Shown piece by piece: positions 34,235-44,322 of a stretch of 64,000 nt of DNA. The notes under the pieces were generated by a model. It worked only from the letters and a program-made list of their open reading frames with translations. It searched no databases and was not told the origin of the DNA. The DNA comes from Burkholderia sp. D-99 (GTDB lineage Bacteria > Pseudomonadota > Gammaproteobacteria > Burkholderiales > Burkholderiaceae), in assembly GCF_011605345.1 (NCBI RefSeq), contig NZ_JAAOXM010000001.1:930001-994000 (forward strand), in the 5' to 3' direction. The position numbers were made by a program, and so were the translations under genes. The stretch's first letter is position 1, and each line of letters opens with the position of its first letter.

Positions 34235-34634
34235 GGTTTTGGTCCTTGTTTTAAGTGTCTGACGGGCCGGAGTTCAATACATGCTTGCCGCAGGTCATGC
34301 GGCAAGCGGTCGATCATTGCTCGCACGAGCGAAGAGAGACGCACGTACGACGCACATGCATTTGCCGAGGACCACCCCGATCCGCGGGCTCTTCGAGGTT
34401 GAGACTGGTTTTGAGAATGTTCCGAACGCTCATTCCTCAATATCGCCATTTTTCACACCGGATGACCTCGATGCGCGAGGCGGACGGCCCTGCTCGAATG
34501 TCTGCGCGTAGTAGACCATCCAATCCTGACGTATTCCGTACGTCACATTACAATTTCAATACTTTCGCGCTCAACGTCGTACCGGTCAGGCACGCGTGTG
34601 AACAATCGCGACCACGGGGAATTTGAAGCGGGTT
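34235..34634. other. Spacer between the Wza and hydrolase genes
   Basis: About 400 bases of lower-GC sequence with no supported gene. The short frames present read as composition noise. It may carry an internal promoter for the genes downstream of Wza. Confidence 0.4.
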
Positions 34635-35822
34635 TCATGGAGTCACGGCCCGGGCTGTCAGCGCGCCTTGCGCCGCGGATGGAATCAGCAGGTTCACGAC
34701 GCGACTCCAGCGCACCAGCGATGACGCATCGACGAATACGACGTCGCGACGCTCGAGTGCGAACTGCTCGGCGAGCGCATACGATGCCGGCGCACTGCCG
34801 TCCAGGTGATAGACCTGCGGCCGGTTGCCTGGCCCGCGGCGCACCACATAGATCTGACGCGCATCCGACGTGTACTGGCTCACCCCGCCCGTATCGCCAA
34901 GCGCTTCGCCCAGGCTCATCCGCCCGTCGGTCAGCGTCAGCGTCGCCGGGCGCGACACCTCGCCGAGCACGAACACCTTCGCATCGCTCGTCGCGTGCAC
35001 GCGTACCAGATCGCCGTCGCGCAGCAGGATGTTCGACGGGTTGACGCCCGCCGCAATGATTGCAGGCAAGCTCACGTTCACCGTTTTTCCACCCCGCGTC
35101 ACCGAGACTTGCGAACGATCCGCGCCGGTCGTGAAGCCGCCCGCGCGATCGATCGCCTCGGGCAGCGTCATCGGCATGTCATTGACGATCTGCAGCCCCG
35201 GCGTACGCACTTCGCCGTCGAGATAGACTCGCTTGCTGCGATATGCCTGGATGCGCAATGCAATCTGCGGCTTGCGCACGTATTCCCCCAGCCGTCGGGT
35301 CAGCGCCGCGCGCGCCTCCGCCTCGGTCAGCCCCGCAACGTGGACGAGGCCCGCGTACGCAAACTGCACGTTCCCGCTTGCATCGACCGTGTAACCCGCC
35401 GCGACCGAGTTGGTGCCGATATTGTCACCGTTCGTCGTCTGGGCCGTGGGAAGATTCAGTTCCGGGTGGTCCCACACGACGATGTTCAGCACGTCGCCGG
35501 GGCCGATCACATACGCCTTCGGTGTACCGAACAGTTGCCGGACTTCAGCGTCCACGTTGGCGGAATGCGCAACGCGCTGCTGCTCCACGTACGCAGACGT
35601 AATCTCGATCAGGTCTTCGCTCGACACGTTCTGTACGCCGTCGAGGCCCCCCGAACCCGACGCGGCGACGCCCGCGCGCACATTCGCGTCGCGGTCGGAC
35701 GGCGCCTGGTATGTCATGCCGGGCGCGAATGCACACCCGCTCAGCGCACATATGGTCACTGCCGCCACCACGTGCAGTCGCGGCAGACCGATCCTCGATT
35801 TCGTTTGTCTAGTAGTTGACAT
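34635..35822 (-). CDS. Wza-type outer-membrane polysaccharide export lipoprotein
   Basis: A 395-residue export protein. The signal peptide ends in lipobox ALSGC, giving a lipid-anchored mature N-terminus. A polysaccharide biosynthesis/export domain follows (YVIGPGDVLNIVVWDHPEL), then SLBB repeats (VYLDGEVRTPGLQIVNDMPM and VFVLGEVSRPATLTL). It forms the outer-membrane channel and works with Wzc. ATG 35822 is preceded by GGAAAG; the frame upstream to 35864 is not protein-like. It is the promoter-proximal assembly gene on the minus strand. Confidence 0.93.
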   Translation of the reverse strand: MSTTRQTKSRIGLPRLHVVAAVTICALSGCAFAPGMTYQAPSDRDANVRAGVAASGSGGLDGVQNVSSEDLIEITSAYVEQQRVAHSANVDAEVRQLFGTPKAYVIGPGDVLNIVVWDHPELNLPTAQTTNGDNIGTNSVAAGYTVDASGNVQFAYAGLVHVAGLTEAEARAALTRRLGEYVRKPQIALRIQAYRSKRVYLDGEVRTPGLQIVNDMPMTLPEAIDRAGGFTTGADRSQVSVTRGGKTVNVSLPAIIAAGVNPSNILLRDGDLVRVHATSDAKVFVLGEVSRPATLTLTDGRMSLGEALGDTGGVSQYTSDARQIYVVRRGPGNRPQVYHLDGSAPASYALAEQFALERRDVVFVDASSLVRWSRVVNLLIPSAAQGALTARAVTP

Positions 35823-36206
35823 CGCGTCTTTCCAAACTGTGCAGCAACCCGCCCAGTCCAACATGACGGACTACCGCATTACGCTTGCCGGCACGGCTCG
35901 CGTTGCTTTGCCGCGCATCTTTTGTTACCGCGCGACGTTCCGGACGGTTCGCGCCAGCGCCATTGCGCCGGTCGTGCTCCGGCGCAGCCGCTCATGCGGC
36001 AATACCTGATTGAACACTGTCCGGCGCAGCGTGTATGTGAGCGAGCCCACCGAAAACGTATCTTCATACAAACATCTGATTGCGCCCCGGAACCCGAGCG
36101 CCCGAGCCACCGGGTACGGTGCGAATGACCTGCCGTATCGACGATCCAATCGTGCCGATACTCACGGTGAGCTGCTCCGGAAACCCGGCACGACAAGACC
36201 GCATCG
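35823..36206. other. Regulatory gap upstream of Wza
   Basis: About 380 bases separating Wza from the first tailspike-like gene. No gene is supported. A GG-N10-GC pair on the minus strand (35854 to 35841) sits too close to the Wza ATG to leave room for its ribosome site. The promoter of the assembly operon probably lies here. Confidence 0.45.
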
Positions 36207-38597
36207 TTAACCGCCACACCATTTGTTCAATGTTGCGTCAAACGTAAAGGTCAGAACTTGCCCGGTCGACATGACGACATTTGCACCGGTTGTCGTCTGG
36301 ATGTTCGCGTTGTTCACGATCGTGCAGTTGCCGTTGGTCGCAACGATCTTGACCGACTGACCGTCGATCCCGCCGGTCAGGTTCGTCAGCATCGCTGCCG
36401 TCGCATAGTTCGCCGTCAATTTGCTGATACCCGTCACACTCGGCGTCGCACTTGTTCCGACGAAGCCATTGGCCCAAACCGCCATCGCATTACCGGCGCT
36501 GTCGGCCGTCGGTACGCCATAGCTGTAACGAACCAGCCCCGTTGCATTCTCGATGTGGAATTGCCACGGCCACATTTGCAGAAGGCGCCCGCTCGCCCAT
36601 GCGCCGTTGACCGCGCGCCCGTACCGGTCTTCAGGAATATATTTGTAGCGCCCGGCGACACCGTTGCCTTGTGAAGCATCGACGCAGATCTTTGAAAAGT
36701 ATTCGCCGGCCGGGATGTACGAGTTGTTTGATGAAGAAGGCGTAAACGTATAGGTGTCCGTTCCTGCCGTCACGCTTCCTGAGCGCGTAATCGTTCCGGT
36801 AATGCCGAAGATCGTTGCCAGCGTCGTGTCGCCGGTTCCATTAACTGCATTCACCGGCATGAAAATCGACAGATTCGACGTCGTGCCGAACGACCAGCCC
36901 GGAATCGCCACCGCCCCCGTACCCGTCAGCACCATCGCGGAGGTGACCTGCTGAAACACGCTGTCGGTCTCGCAATCGATTCTCAGGTTATACGGCCCCT
37001 CGGTAGAAATAGATACCGCTTCAGCGCATCCGAAATAATTTCTGAACTTGATCGCGTTGTAGCCGACGTTACCGATCGTCACCCCCTTGACTGTCTTCGG
37101 GAATGCAAAGGTAAATTCGTTATCCGTAGGATAGACGTTGAAATTCGGGTTCGGCAGAATCTCCGCTGCGTAATCGTTACGAGCACTCAGGGGGAAATTG
37201 ATGTCGAACAGGCAGTTGGTGACCTGTCCGACGACACTGAACATGCGTCCTCCGCTCAGGCCCATCGTTGTCATCCGGTCGTGCAGCACGATGTTGCGCG
37301 CCTGAATTCCGTACAGTGGAAATCCCGTATTCGACGTACGCCGATCTTGCACGGCAAGCGCCGTACCGTAGCTGAAAATGATGTCGATATTGTTCAGATT
37401 GAACAGGTTCGACGAATCGGATGCGGCTGCGGCCGGGCTGTCGTCGAGATAAATGCCGAAGCTCGGTGTATTCGTCGCCCCGTCACCGCAATGCCTGATC
37501 TTCATCGTATTCAGGTTGATTTCACGGACATTGGCGCGCGCTTGCCCCGACCCGCTTCCGGTGTCCATCCACAGCACGCCGCCGCCCCGGAAATACAGGC
37601 AGTTCACGTGAGCGACGTCGAGCCAATCCACGTTGCCTTGCAACACCAGGCCATGTTGAAGCGACGTGCACGCGCGATTGCCCTGAAGGGTAAAGTCACG
37701 CAACACGCAACCGGCAAGGACTGCCATGTTGGAAGTCCATGACACGTTGCCTGTCTGTGGCAAATCCGTCGCTTCGTTATTGAACCCCGCATTCAATACC
37801 GTAAAGCACTGTCCGCCGACCCCTGCGCCGAACTGGATGATCGAGGTGCGTGCCGAGTGGCCGAACAACGCGATCGGCTTCGTAATAGCGGGAAGCGCGA
37901 GGCCCGAGTAGTAGACCCCGGCAGGAAGATCGCCCTTGACCGGCCAGATGGTCATCAAGTAGTTCAGCCAGGCCGTCAGGGCCGGGCCGTCATCGCTGCC
38001 GTAGACCACATTTGTCCCTGTCGCGGAAGCATTTGCCGCTTTCGCGAGCGTGACTTGTGTAGCGCTGACGAACGCCGCAATCGTGGTGGAGACGACAAGC
38101 GTCGCGACACCATTTGCGTTTGTCGTCGCAATGTCGATACGCTTGCCGACATCTGCCGCCGTGAACGTCGCCGACGCCGACGAAAAAGCTGTCGATCCTG
38201 ATGTCGTTACGCCGTCATTGACGATCCTGGTGTTTCCTTTCGCGCCGAAGTATTTGGCGCTGACCGGCAAATTGGCGGGAAGTGCCGCTGGCAGGTCGAT
38301 CCATACCTGAGTGGTGCCCGCGGCTAGATTGACGGCAGCACCGCCGTTGCTCGAGGCCAATACGGTTGTGCGAGACAGCGTGTTCCCGCTGGCGTTGTAC
38401 GTACCGATCCCTATCTCCCAGTTGCCGCTCGGAACACCTGCACCGGTGACGGCCTGCAACCCGTAATAGAAAGTATCGCCATTTGCGCAAACGGACGAAA
38501 ACGAGCGGAATCCCGTCATTGCACCGACAAGGGAAAGCGCACCCGTACCGGTAGAAGTGGTCGTTTCCTGAACACGATCTTGAAGCTGGAATGCCAT
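36207..38597 (-). CDS. Tailspike-like beta-helix protein with a phage structural N-terminal domain
   Basis: A 796-residue protein without signal peptide. Residues 1-105 (MAFQLQDRVQETTTSTGTGA, TGFRSFSSVC, WEIGIGTYN, RTTVLASSNGGAAVNLAAGT) match a domain common in phage tail fibre/structural proteins. A pectate-lyase-type start follows (KYFGAKGN), but its conserved DDGPALTAWL half comes about 70 residues later, after an inserted Thr/Val/Ala-rich module. A right-handed beta-helix follows to about 600, then a C-terminal domain. Such proteins bind and often depolymerise surface polysaccharide. It lies upstream of Wza, and no other phage gene is present. Lower GC than neighbours suggests transfer. 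Enzymatic activity not proven. GAGG precedes ATG 38597. Confidence 0.8.
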   Translation of the reverse strand: MAFQLQDRVQETTTSTGTGALSLVGAMTGFRSFSSVCANGDTFYYGLQAVTGAGVPSGNWEIGIGTYNASGNTLSRTTVLASSNGGAAVNLAAGTTQVWIDLPAALPANLPVSAKYFGAKGNTRIVNDGVTTSGSTAFSSASATFTAADVGKRIDIATTNANGVATLVVSTTIAAFVSATQVTLAKAANASATGTNVVYGSDDGPALTAWLNYLMTIWPVKGDLPAGVYYSGLALPAITKPIALFGHSARTSIIQFGAGVGGQCFTVLNAGFNNEATDLPQTGNVSWTSNMAVLAGCVLRDFTLQGNRACTSLQHGLVLQGNVDWLDVAHVNCLYFRGGGVLWMDTGSGSGQARANVREINLNTMKIRHCGDGATNTPSFGIYLDDSPAAAASDSSNLFNLNNIDIIFSYGTALAVQDRRTSNTGFPLYGIQARNIVLHDRMTTMGLSGGRMFSVVGQVTNCLFDINFPLSARNDYAAEILPNPNFNVYPTDNEFTFAFPKTVKGVTIGNVGYNAIKFRNYFGCAEAVSISTEGPYNLRIDCETDSVFQQVTSAMVLTGTGAVAIPGWSFGTTSNLSIFMPVNAVNGTGDTTLATIFGITGTITRSGSVTAGTDTYTFTPSSSNNSYIPAGEYFSKICVDASQGNGVAGRYKYIPEDRYGRAVNGAWASGRLLQMWPWQFHIENATGLVRYSYGVPTADSAGNAMAVWANGFVGTSATPSVTGISKLTANYATAAMLTNLTGGIDGQSVKIVATNGNCTIVNNANIQTTTGANVVMSTGQVLTFTFDATLNKWCGG

Positions 38598-38722
38598 ATC
38601 GATCCTCGACGTGTGGTTGGCCGGAACGCATTGATGAATGCTGATAAGAATTTTGCAAGTGGCTGGTCGACGGGCGAGTTCGGTGCCGTTTCCGCCCGGC
38701 CGTCAACGTGAAGACGCGCGCG

Positions 38723-41146
38723 CTACTGCCCCAGTCTCGGAATCATCGTGACGGTGGGGACGGTGGTATAGGTGACCGTCATTGCGTCGCCCGGTTTGAG
38801 ATCGATCATTCCGTTCGTCAACCCGGTCGCATAGGCCGCTTGTCCGTTTCGAGAGACACTGATCGACGATACGGTACCGCCGGCGATCGACATGCTGACT
38901 GCACTCAGGTTGCTATTCGTGAACGTCCATGGCGAAGCGCCGACTGTTTCGACAACGGGAGTCAACTGGACATTGAGACCGACAAACCCGTTTTGGGCGA
39001 AGTTGTCTTCACTCCACGACGTATAGTTCCACGATGCTGAATAAATCAGGCTGTCGATTGCTCGCGGATAATTGACCGGTTGAGCCATATAATTTCCCCG
39101 CAATTTGAGAGACGCTCCCGCCACGAGTGCTCCCATCGTGATTAGACGGGCAAATCCGTTGCAACAACCGATGTTTTCTCCGATATTGCTACTGATCTCC
39201 GTGAAGTTCGTGCAGGAACCGTCCAGATAAATCCCGTCCTTTGCGATGCCGGATAGTTGATTCTTCGAAACGATGCACTCCCTGGTGCCAGACAGGTTGA
39301 TTCCGGGCGAAGTGCTCAATGAGCTTGTTCCGGTGAATGTAATGGACGCGCCGTTCGCAATTCCGCTGCCAGTGAAATTATTGGACACCGTGACGGTCGG
39401 GCCATTTCCGTTACCGGAAACCGACGTCACGTAAGTACCGACCGGGATATCCGTTCCAGATACGCCTTGCCCGACCGCACAGCCGCGTGCCGACGGATAC
39501 GGGGTAAACGTCAGTGTGTTGGTTCCCGACGCTGATGCGGCCGAGGTCGTGATCGTTTGAGACGTCATGCAGACCATCGGGATAAAGACGATGGAAGCAC
39601 CGTTCGCCACGGTACCGGTCGTCGCCTTGCTGAGCGTCACCGAAGTCGCCGTCGCACCGGTCACGAACGTCCCTGGCGCGATGTTGGTACCGCTGACGCT
39701 CTGCCCAATCGACACGCCCGTTGTTTCGTTGCCAGGTGACCCGAAGCCATAGTTATCGTTATAAGTGACGCCGGTCGTCGCGGCGAATGTCAACGTCGTG
39801 GCAGCACCCGCGGCGGCGGCAATCGTTGCAACGGTAGCCCCGAACAAGCCGACACCGGAAAAGATCACGGTCCCGCCACTCGGTACGGTCGCATTCTGGT
39901 TCAGCGTAACCGTCGATGCGCCGGCAGATACGACCGTGCCGATCTGCACGCTTGTCGATCCGTTGAAGTACCAGGCTGTCATGCCGACGGCAACGCCCGG
40001 GTTATTGGCAAAGTTCAGTGTGGGAGATGTCGAAGTCGCACTTATTGTCGTCAACGGGAAGCCGTTCTTGTTATTCGGATCCCAACCATTGACTATCGTG
40101 TTCTGTGAAATGTTGACCTGAATGTGAGTACCACCTGACGCCCCTAAAAATACTGGATTTCCAGCCGAATTCTTGATTACGTTGTTGACGATCGCAATGT
40201 TGGAGTTATTGGATCCATTTACCGCATTCAAGTGCAACGCCCCATAGAAAACCGGAGAATTCGGAAGATTTGGAAACGCACCAATGCTGGACGACATCCC
40301 GCACGTGTCCAGAATATTATTGACCACCCTCACATTTTCATTGCCATACGTCTGATAACTGGATTCCGAGGCAATATAAATTCCCGCACACTGGGAATTG
40401 TAAATGTGATTTCCCGAAACCGTTACGTCCTGAGCACCGACAATGGCTATTCCACGAGCGTATTTTGTCTGATCGACTCGATTGTTCGAAACGATAATTC
40501 GACGGGGACGGGCTAGATCTTTTTGATACCCAACGACAGCAAACGCGTCATCGCCGCCGTTTATTACTTCATTGTTTGTGATCGTAATGTCAGCGCTTGC
40601 TCCGGTAACATGGAAGCCGTCATGCCAGACATTAAGCACCGTATTTCCAAAGACCCTCCCGTTGACACAGGCACGCATCATGATGGCCTGGCTCGCTGCA
40701 TTGTTGATCTGACATCCAGATATCTCGAACAGGCTACATGCCTCCAGATTGATCGGCCCCGCGTTTTCGTTGGCGTAGTACCCCGCCGCATTTTTCGAAA
40801 AAAACTTCAAATTCTGAATTTTAAAATTACTGGCATTGCTCCAATATATCGATGCGTTTTGACCTTGCGACGTAGTGCACTGGAGAATTGAATTCCAGCC
40901 GGCTCCAACAAGTGACGCGGTTGCAGTCAGTGTATTGCTGTACAGATAGATGCCGGGTGGGAAGTAGAGAGGAACTCCAGCATTGAGAGCCACTTGAAGC
41001 GCCGCTGTATCGTCGGTCACACCGTCGCCCATCACCCCGAACCGCCTCACACTCATCGGCAAATCGACCAATTCCTGGACAAGCGTTCTTGCGGTCAAGC
41101 CTGTCGCCGTACCAACCATATACGTAGCCGGAAATTCCGCTGTCAT
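38723..41146 (-). CDS. Second tailspike-like pectate-lyase-fold protein with repeated insertion modules
   Basis: An 807-residue beta-helix protein starting at ATG 41146 after GGAG. No signal peptide. Residues 34-54 carry the tailspike/pectate lyase signature RRFGVMGDGVTDDTAAL. Beta-helix coils with NN-x-(V/I) turns run to about 365. Residues 370-612 hold three related modules (about 383-430, 478-522, 557-604), two of them sharing VGQ/IGQ-x-VSGT, GT-x-VT and ANGASI. The helix resumes at 613. The DNA is lower in GC than the window. As with its neighbour, a role in binding or cutting the local exopolysaccharide is inferred, and how it leaves the cell is unclear. Confidence 0.8.
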   Translation of the reverse strand: MTAEFPATYMVGTATGLTARTLVQELVDLPMSVRRFGVMGDGVTDDTAALQVALNAGVPLYFPPGIYLYSNTLTATASLVGAGWNSILQCTTSQGQNASIYWSNASNFKIQNLKFFSKNAAGYYANENAGPINLEACSLFEISGCQINNAASQAIMMRACVNGRVFGNTVLNVWHDGFHVTGASADITITNNEVINGGDDAFAVVGYQKDLARPRRIIVSNNRVDQTKYARGIAIVGAQDVTVSGNHIYNSQCAGIYIASESSYQTYGNENVRVVNNILDTCGMSSSIGAFPNLPNSPVFYGALHLNAVNGSNNSNIAIVNNVIKNSAGNPVFLGASGGTHIQVNISQNTIVNGWDPNNKNGFPLTTISATSTSPTLNFANNPGVAVGMTAWYFNGSTSVQIGTVVSAGASTVTLNQNATVPSGGTVIFSGVGLFGATVATIAAAAGAATTLTFAATTGVTYNDNYGFGSPGNETTGVSIGQSVSGTNIAPGTFVTGATATSVTLSKATTGTVANGASIVFIPMVCMTSQTITTSAASASGTNTLTFTPYPSARGCAVGQGVSGTDIPVGTYVTSVSGNGNGPTVTVSNNFTGSGIANGASITFTGTSSLSTSPGINLSGTRECIVSKNQLSGIAKDGIYLDGSCTNFTEISSNIGENIGCCNGFARLITMGALVAGASLKLRGNYMAQPVNYPRAIDSLIYSASWNYTSWSEDNFAQNGFVGLNVQLTPVVETVGASPWTFTNSNLSAVSMSIAGGTVSSISVSRNGQAAYATGLTNGMIDLKPGDAMTVTYTTVPTVTMIPRLGQ

Positions 41147-41873
41147 CTAAGCGCTCCTGCCATCGCAATCCATCGCGACGAAAAATTTTAAAATTAAGTT
41201 GCTGGTTTATTGACACTCATCCCAATCTCGCACACATCGTTTCGCGATCTTGTCAACCACCTTCAATGCACACATGCTGGCGCCGGATCGCATGCACCCT
41301 TCTCAGAATAGGGGCAGATTTCTCGACGAAAGGTGCGTGGGCTAACCAAAGTAGACAGGCAGATCCGGAAAATCCTTGCGCGTCCGATACGGCAAAAATT
41401 CGATAGTGATCGTGGCGCTCCGCACGCACTGGATGCGTATCGATCCCACGCAAAGGATCGGCAGTTCGGGAGCATTTCAATGGACAACGATGTTCTCCTG
41501 GGTCGAGTACTTCTTACTCGGCGCGGCAGCCCAAATCGGGAACGATGACCGTCTTTTCACCGGATCGCGCCCCCCTGCCAAATAAAGATCGTACGTATCG
41601 GTATAAACACCGATGCTGTAGTCAAACTACATTCATACCATTAGTCGCTGCAGAGGATCGCTACATCCGATTCGGCAGCGCCGGGCGGCCTGCGCGTCGC
41701 CGCCCGCGTTGACCGGTCGAGCCCAACCGGCCGTAACGATTCCCCGCCTGGCCTGGCATGCCGACGCGCAACCACCCTGCATCGCCAGCCGAATGCGTCC
41801 GGTGCGAATCCATCGGACGAGCGCAGCTCCAGACATCATCCGAACAACCGGCAATACGATCATGGAGAGCAAC
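41147..41873. other. Divergent intergenic region between the tailspike-like and GH3 genes
   Basis: About 730 bases with AT-rich left half and GC-rich right half. No supported gene; short frames at 41253-41585 on both strands overlap each other and lack ribosome sites. It must contain promoters for the GH3 gene and for the tailspike-like pair. Confidence 0.45.
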
Positions 41874-44075
41874 ATGCGGGACACACTCTGGCCGGCCGTC
41901 GTGCTGGCAGCGACCCTCTGCACCACCGCCTACGCCGGCGACGCCGATTTCAACGCGCAAGGCGATGCGACCGATGCGTTCGCATCGGCCACCGCGCAAC
42001 GGCGCGCCGACCTGCTCGTGCGCAAGATGACCCTCGACGAGAAACTGCAGTTCATTCATTCGCAATACGAAATGTCCAAGGTGCCGGGCGGCGGCGCCGG
42101 CTACATCCAGGGCGTGCCGCGGCTCGGCATTCCCGATCTCAACATGGTCGACTCGGCAACCGGCTCCGGCAGCACGTCGCAGGCCAGCACGACGTTCCCC
42201 GCGACGATCGCCGTCGCCGCTAGCTGGGATCGACGGCTGTCGTACGACTACGGCAAGCAGGTTGCGATCCAGTTGCGCGCGCAAGGATTCGGCATGGGCC
42301 TCGGTGGCGGCACCAATCTCGCGCGCGAGCCGCGCGGCGGCCGCCTGTTCGAGTATCTCGGCGAAGATCCGCTGCTCGCGGGCGACCTGCTCGCCGAACG
42401 CACGCTCGCCACGCAGCGGCAGAAAGTCATCGCCACGATCAAGCATTACGCAGGCAACGAACAGGAGCACGGCCGGATGGGCGGCAACACGCAGATCGAC
42501 GAACGCACGCTGCGCGAGCTCTACCTGCTGCCGTTCGAGATCGCCGCGAAGCGTGGTCGCCCCGGCAGCGTGATGTGCAGCTACAACCGCCTGAACGGCG
42601 CGTACGCGTGCGAAAACAATCACCTGCTGAACGACGTGCTGAAGAACGAATGGGGCTTCCAGGGCCAGGTGCAGTCCGACTGGGGCGCCACGCACAGTAC
42701 CGCCGCCGCGATCAACGCCGGGCTCGACGAGGAAGAAGATGTCGGGCCGACCGTCTACCTGACGCCGGGAGCCGTCAAGCAGGCGATTGCGAACGGCTCG
42801 GTGTCGACCGCACGACTCGACGACATGGTGCGGCGCAAGCTCGCGGTGATGATCCGCGTCGGCGTGATGGACGATCCGGCCACGGGCGGCGGCACGATCG
42901 ATTTCGCGGCCGCGAACCGGTTCGCGCAGGCCGCTTCCGAGCAGTCGATCGTGCTGCTGAAGAACGACGGCAACCAGTTGCCGCTGGCCGCGTCGGCACT
43001 GTCGCGTATTGCCGTGGTCGGCGGCCATGCGGACGCGGCCGTGCTGTCCGGCGGCGGCTCGGGCAACACGCGCGACCCGGTGTCGGGCTCGTTTGCGGGC
43101 TGCGGCGGCCTGACGTTCGGGGCATCGACCGGATGCAGCTGGTGGCGCAATCCGTGGCTGAAGGTCGACGTGCCGATCGTCGCGGCGATCCGCGCGCTTG
43201 CGCCGGCTGCGCAGGTCACTTACGCGGGCAACAGCGACCAGCAGTCGCCGTTCCGTGCGTACACGCAGCAGGAAATCGACCAGGCCGCGGCGCTCGCGGG
43301 CCGCTCGGATGTCGCGATCGTCGTGGTTGCCCAGCCGGCCGGCGAGGATTTCGGCGACCTGCAGAGCCTGAGCCTCGCGAACCCGTCGAACCAGGACGCG
43401 CTCGTCGAAGCCGTCGCGCGCGCGAATCCGCATACGATCGTCGTCGTCCAGAGCGGCAATCCGGTACTGATGCCGTGGAAGGACAATGTGTCTGCGATCG
43501 TCGAGGCATGGTATCCGGGCGAAGCCGGCGGCAAGGCGATCGCGAACGTGCTGTTTGGCGCGGTCAACCCGTCCGGCAAACTGCCCGTCACTTTCCCCGC
43601 GCGCGATCAGGATTCGCCGACCTGGGGGCAAAACGGCACATTCGAGAACGACCCCGTCTACGCGGAAAAGCTGAACATGGGCTATCGCTGGTATGACGCG
43701 CGCAACATCAAGCCGATGTTCGAGTTCGGCTACGGCCTGTCGTACACGCACTTCGCGTATTCGGGGCTGTCGGTGTCGAAGCAATGGGACGGGTCGCTGA
43801 GCGTCGCGTTCACGGTACGCAACGACGGGCGCGTCGCCGGTGCGGAGACCCCGCAGGTGTATCTCGGCGTGCCGTACAAGGACGAACCGCCTAAGCGGCT
43901 GGTCGGCTGGGAGAAGATCCGGCTGAATCCGGGCGAGGCGCGGCGGGTTCGCGTCACCGTGTCGCCACGCATGCAGAGCGTGTGGAACACGTCGCGCAAC
44001 GGCTGGCAGGTCGTGCCGGGCGGGACCGTGTACGTCGGTGCGTCGTCGCGGGATATCCGGTTGCAGGGGCACTGA
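41874..44075 (+). CDS. Secreted beta-glucosidase, glycoside hydrolase family 3
   Basis: A 733-residue GH3 enzyme with a signal peptide (MRDTLWPAVVLAATLCTTAYA). The N-terminal barrel contains KHYAGNEQEHGR and the nucleophile aspartate in GQVQSDWGATHS. The alpha/beta sandwich domain (SIVLLKNDGNQLPL) and a fibronectin-III-like end (FGYGLSYTHFAYS) follow. It hydrolyses beta-linked glucosides in the periplasm or outside the cell. ATG 41874 has GGAG just upstream; an in-frame ATG at 41862 is less well placed. Its position beside the polysaccharide genes suggests a role in recycling or modifying polymer fragments, but cellobiose-type substrates are equally possible. Confidence 0.92.
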   Translation: MRDTLWPAVVLAATLCTTAYAGDADFNAQGDATDAFASATAQRRADLLVRKMTLDEKLQFIHSQYEMSKVPGGGAGYIQGVPRLGIPDLNMVDSATGSGSTSQASTTFPATIAVAASWDRRLSYDYGKQVAIQLRAQGFGMGLGGGTNLAREPRGGRLFEYLGEDPLLAGDLLAERTLATQRQKVIATIKHYAGNEQEHGRMGGNTQIDERTLRELYLLPFEIAAKRGRPGSVMCSYNRLNGAYACENNHLLNDVLKNEWGFQGQVQSDWGATHSTAAAINAGLDEEEDVGPTVYLTPGAVKQAIANGSVSTARLDDMVRRKLAVMIRVGVMDDPATGGGTIDFAAANRFAQAASEQSIVLLKNDGNQLPLAASALSRIAVVGGHADAAVLSGGGSGNTRDPVSGSFAGCGGLTFGASTGCSWWRNPWLKVDVPIVAAIRALAPAAQVTYAGNSDQQSPFRAYTQQEIDQAAALAGRSDVAIVVVAQPAGEDFGDLQSLSLANPSNQDALVEAVARANPHTIVVVQSGNPVLMPWKDNVSAIVEAWYPGEAGGKAIANVLFGAVNPSGKLPVTFPARDQDSPTWGQNGTFENDPVYAEKLNMGYRWYDARNIKPMFEFGYGLSYTHFAYSGLSVSKQWDGSLSVAFTVRNDGRVAGAETPQVYLGVPYKDEPPKRLVGWEKIRLNPGEARRVRVTVSPRMQSVWNTSRNGWQVVPGGTVYVGASSRDIRLQGH

Positions 44076-44151
44076 GCGGCGATGACCCAACGGAAGCGCC
44101 GCGCGCATCGCGCCCGGCTCTTCCGTATTCCCCCATCCGCACCGGCGATCC

Positions 44152-44322
44152 TTACCGGAACAGCAGCGCCAGCAACGTCGCGAGCGCGGCAATCACGGCG
44201 ATCCCCGCCGCCATCCCGGCCAGATGCGCGGCGATCGCCAGGCCGGCCGGCAATCGCACGGGTGCCGCGAAGCTCGCCCCACCCGCTGGCCGGGCCCGAG
44301 ATCGCGACGCGACGCCGGTCAT
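44152..44322 (-). CDS. Small predicted membrane protein
   Basis: A 56-residue protein starting at the ATG at 44322, which overlaps the DUF4865 stop as ATGA. The first 28 residues are polar and proline/arginine-rich; the rest form one or two hydrophobic helices (LAIAAHLAGMAAGIAVIAALATLLALLF). No family recognised. The start overlap is the main evidence that it is translated. Confidence 0.5.
   Translation of the reverse strand: MTGVASRSRARPAGGASFAAPVRLPAGLAIAAHLAGMAAGIAVIAALATLLALLFR

Noticed and set aside
35841..35854. Minus-strand GG-N10-GC pair just upstream of Wza
   Set aside because: The transcription start would fall inside the Wza ribosome site, leaving no usable leader.
36207..41146. 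Prophage remnant
   Set aside because: Apart from the two tailspike-like genes there is no integrase, capsid, tail assembly or lysis gene and no attachment site, so only the proteins and not a prophage are annotated.
41253..41585. Overlapping short frames on both strands between the tailspike-like and GH3 genes
   Set aside because: They overlap one another, lack ribosome sites and show no family features.
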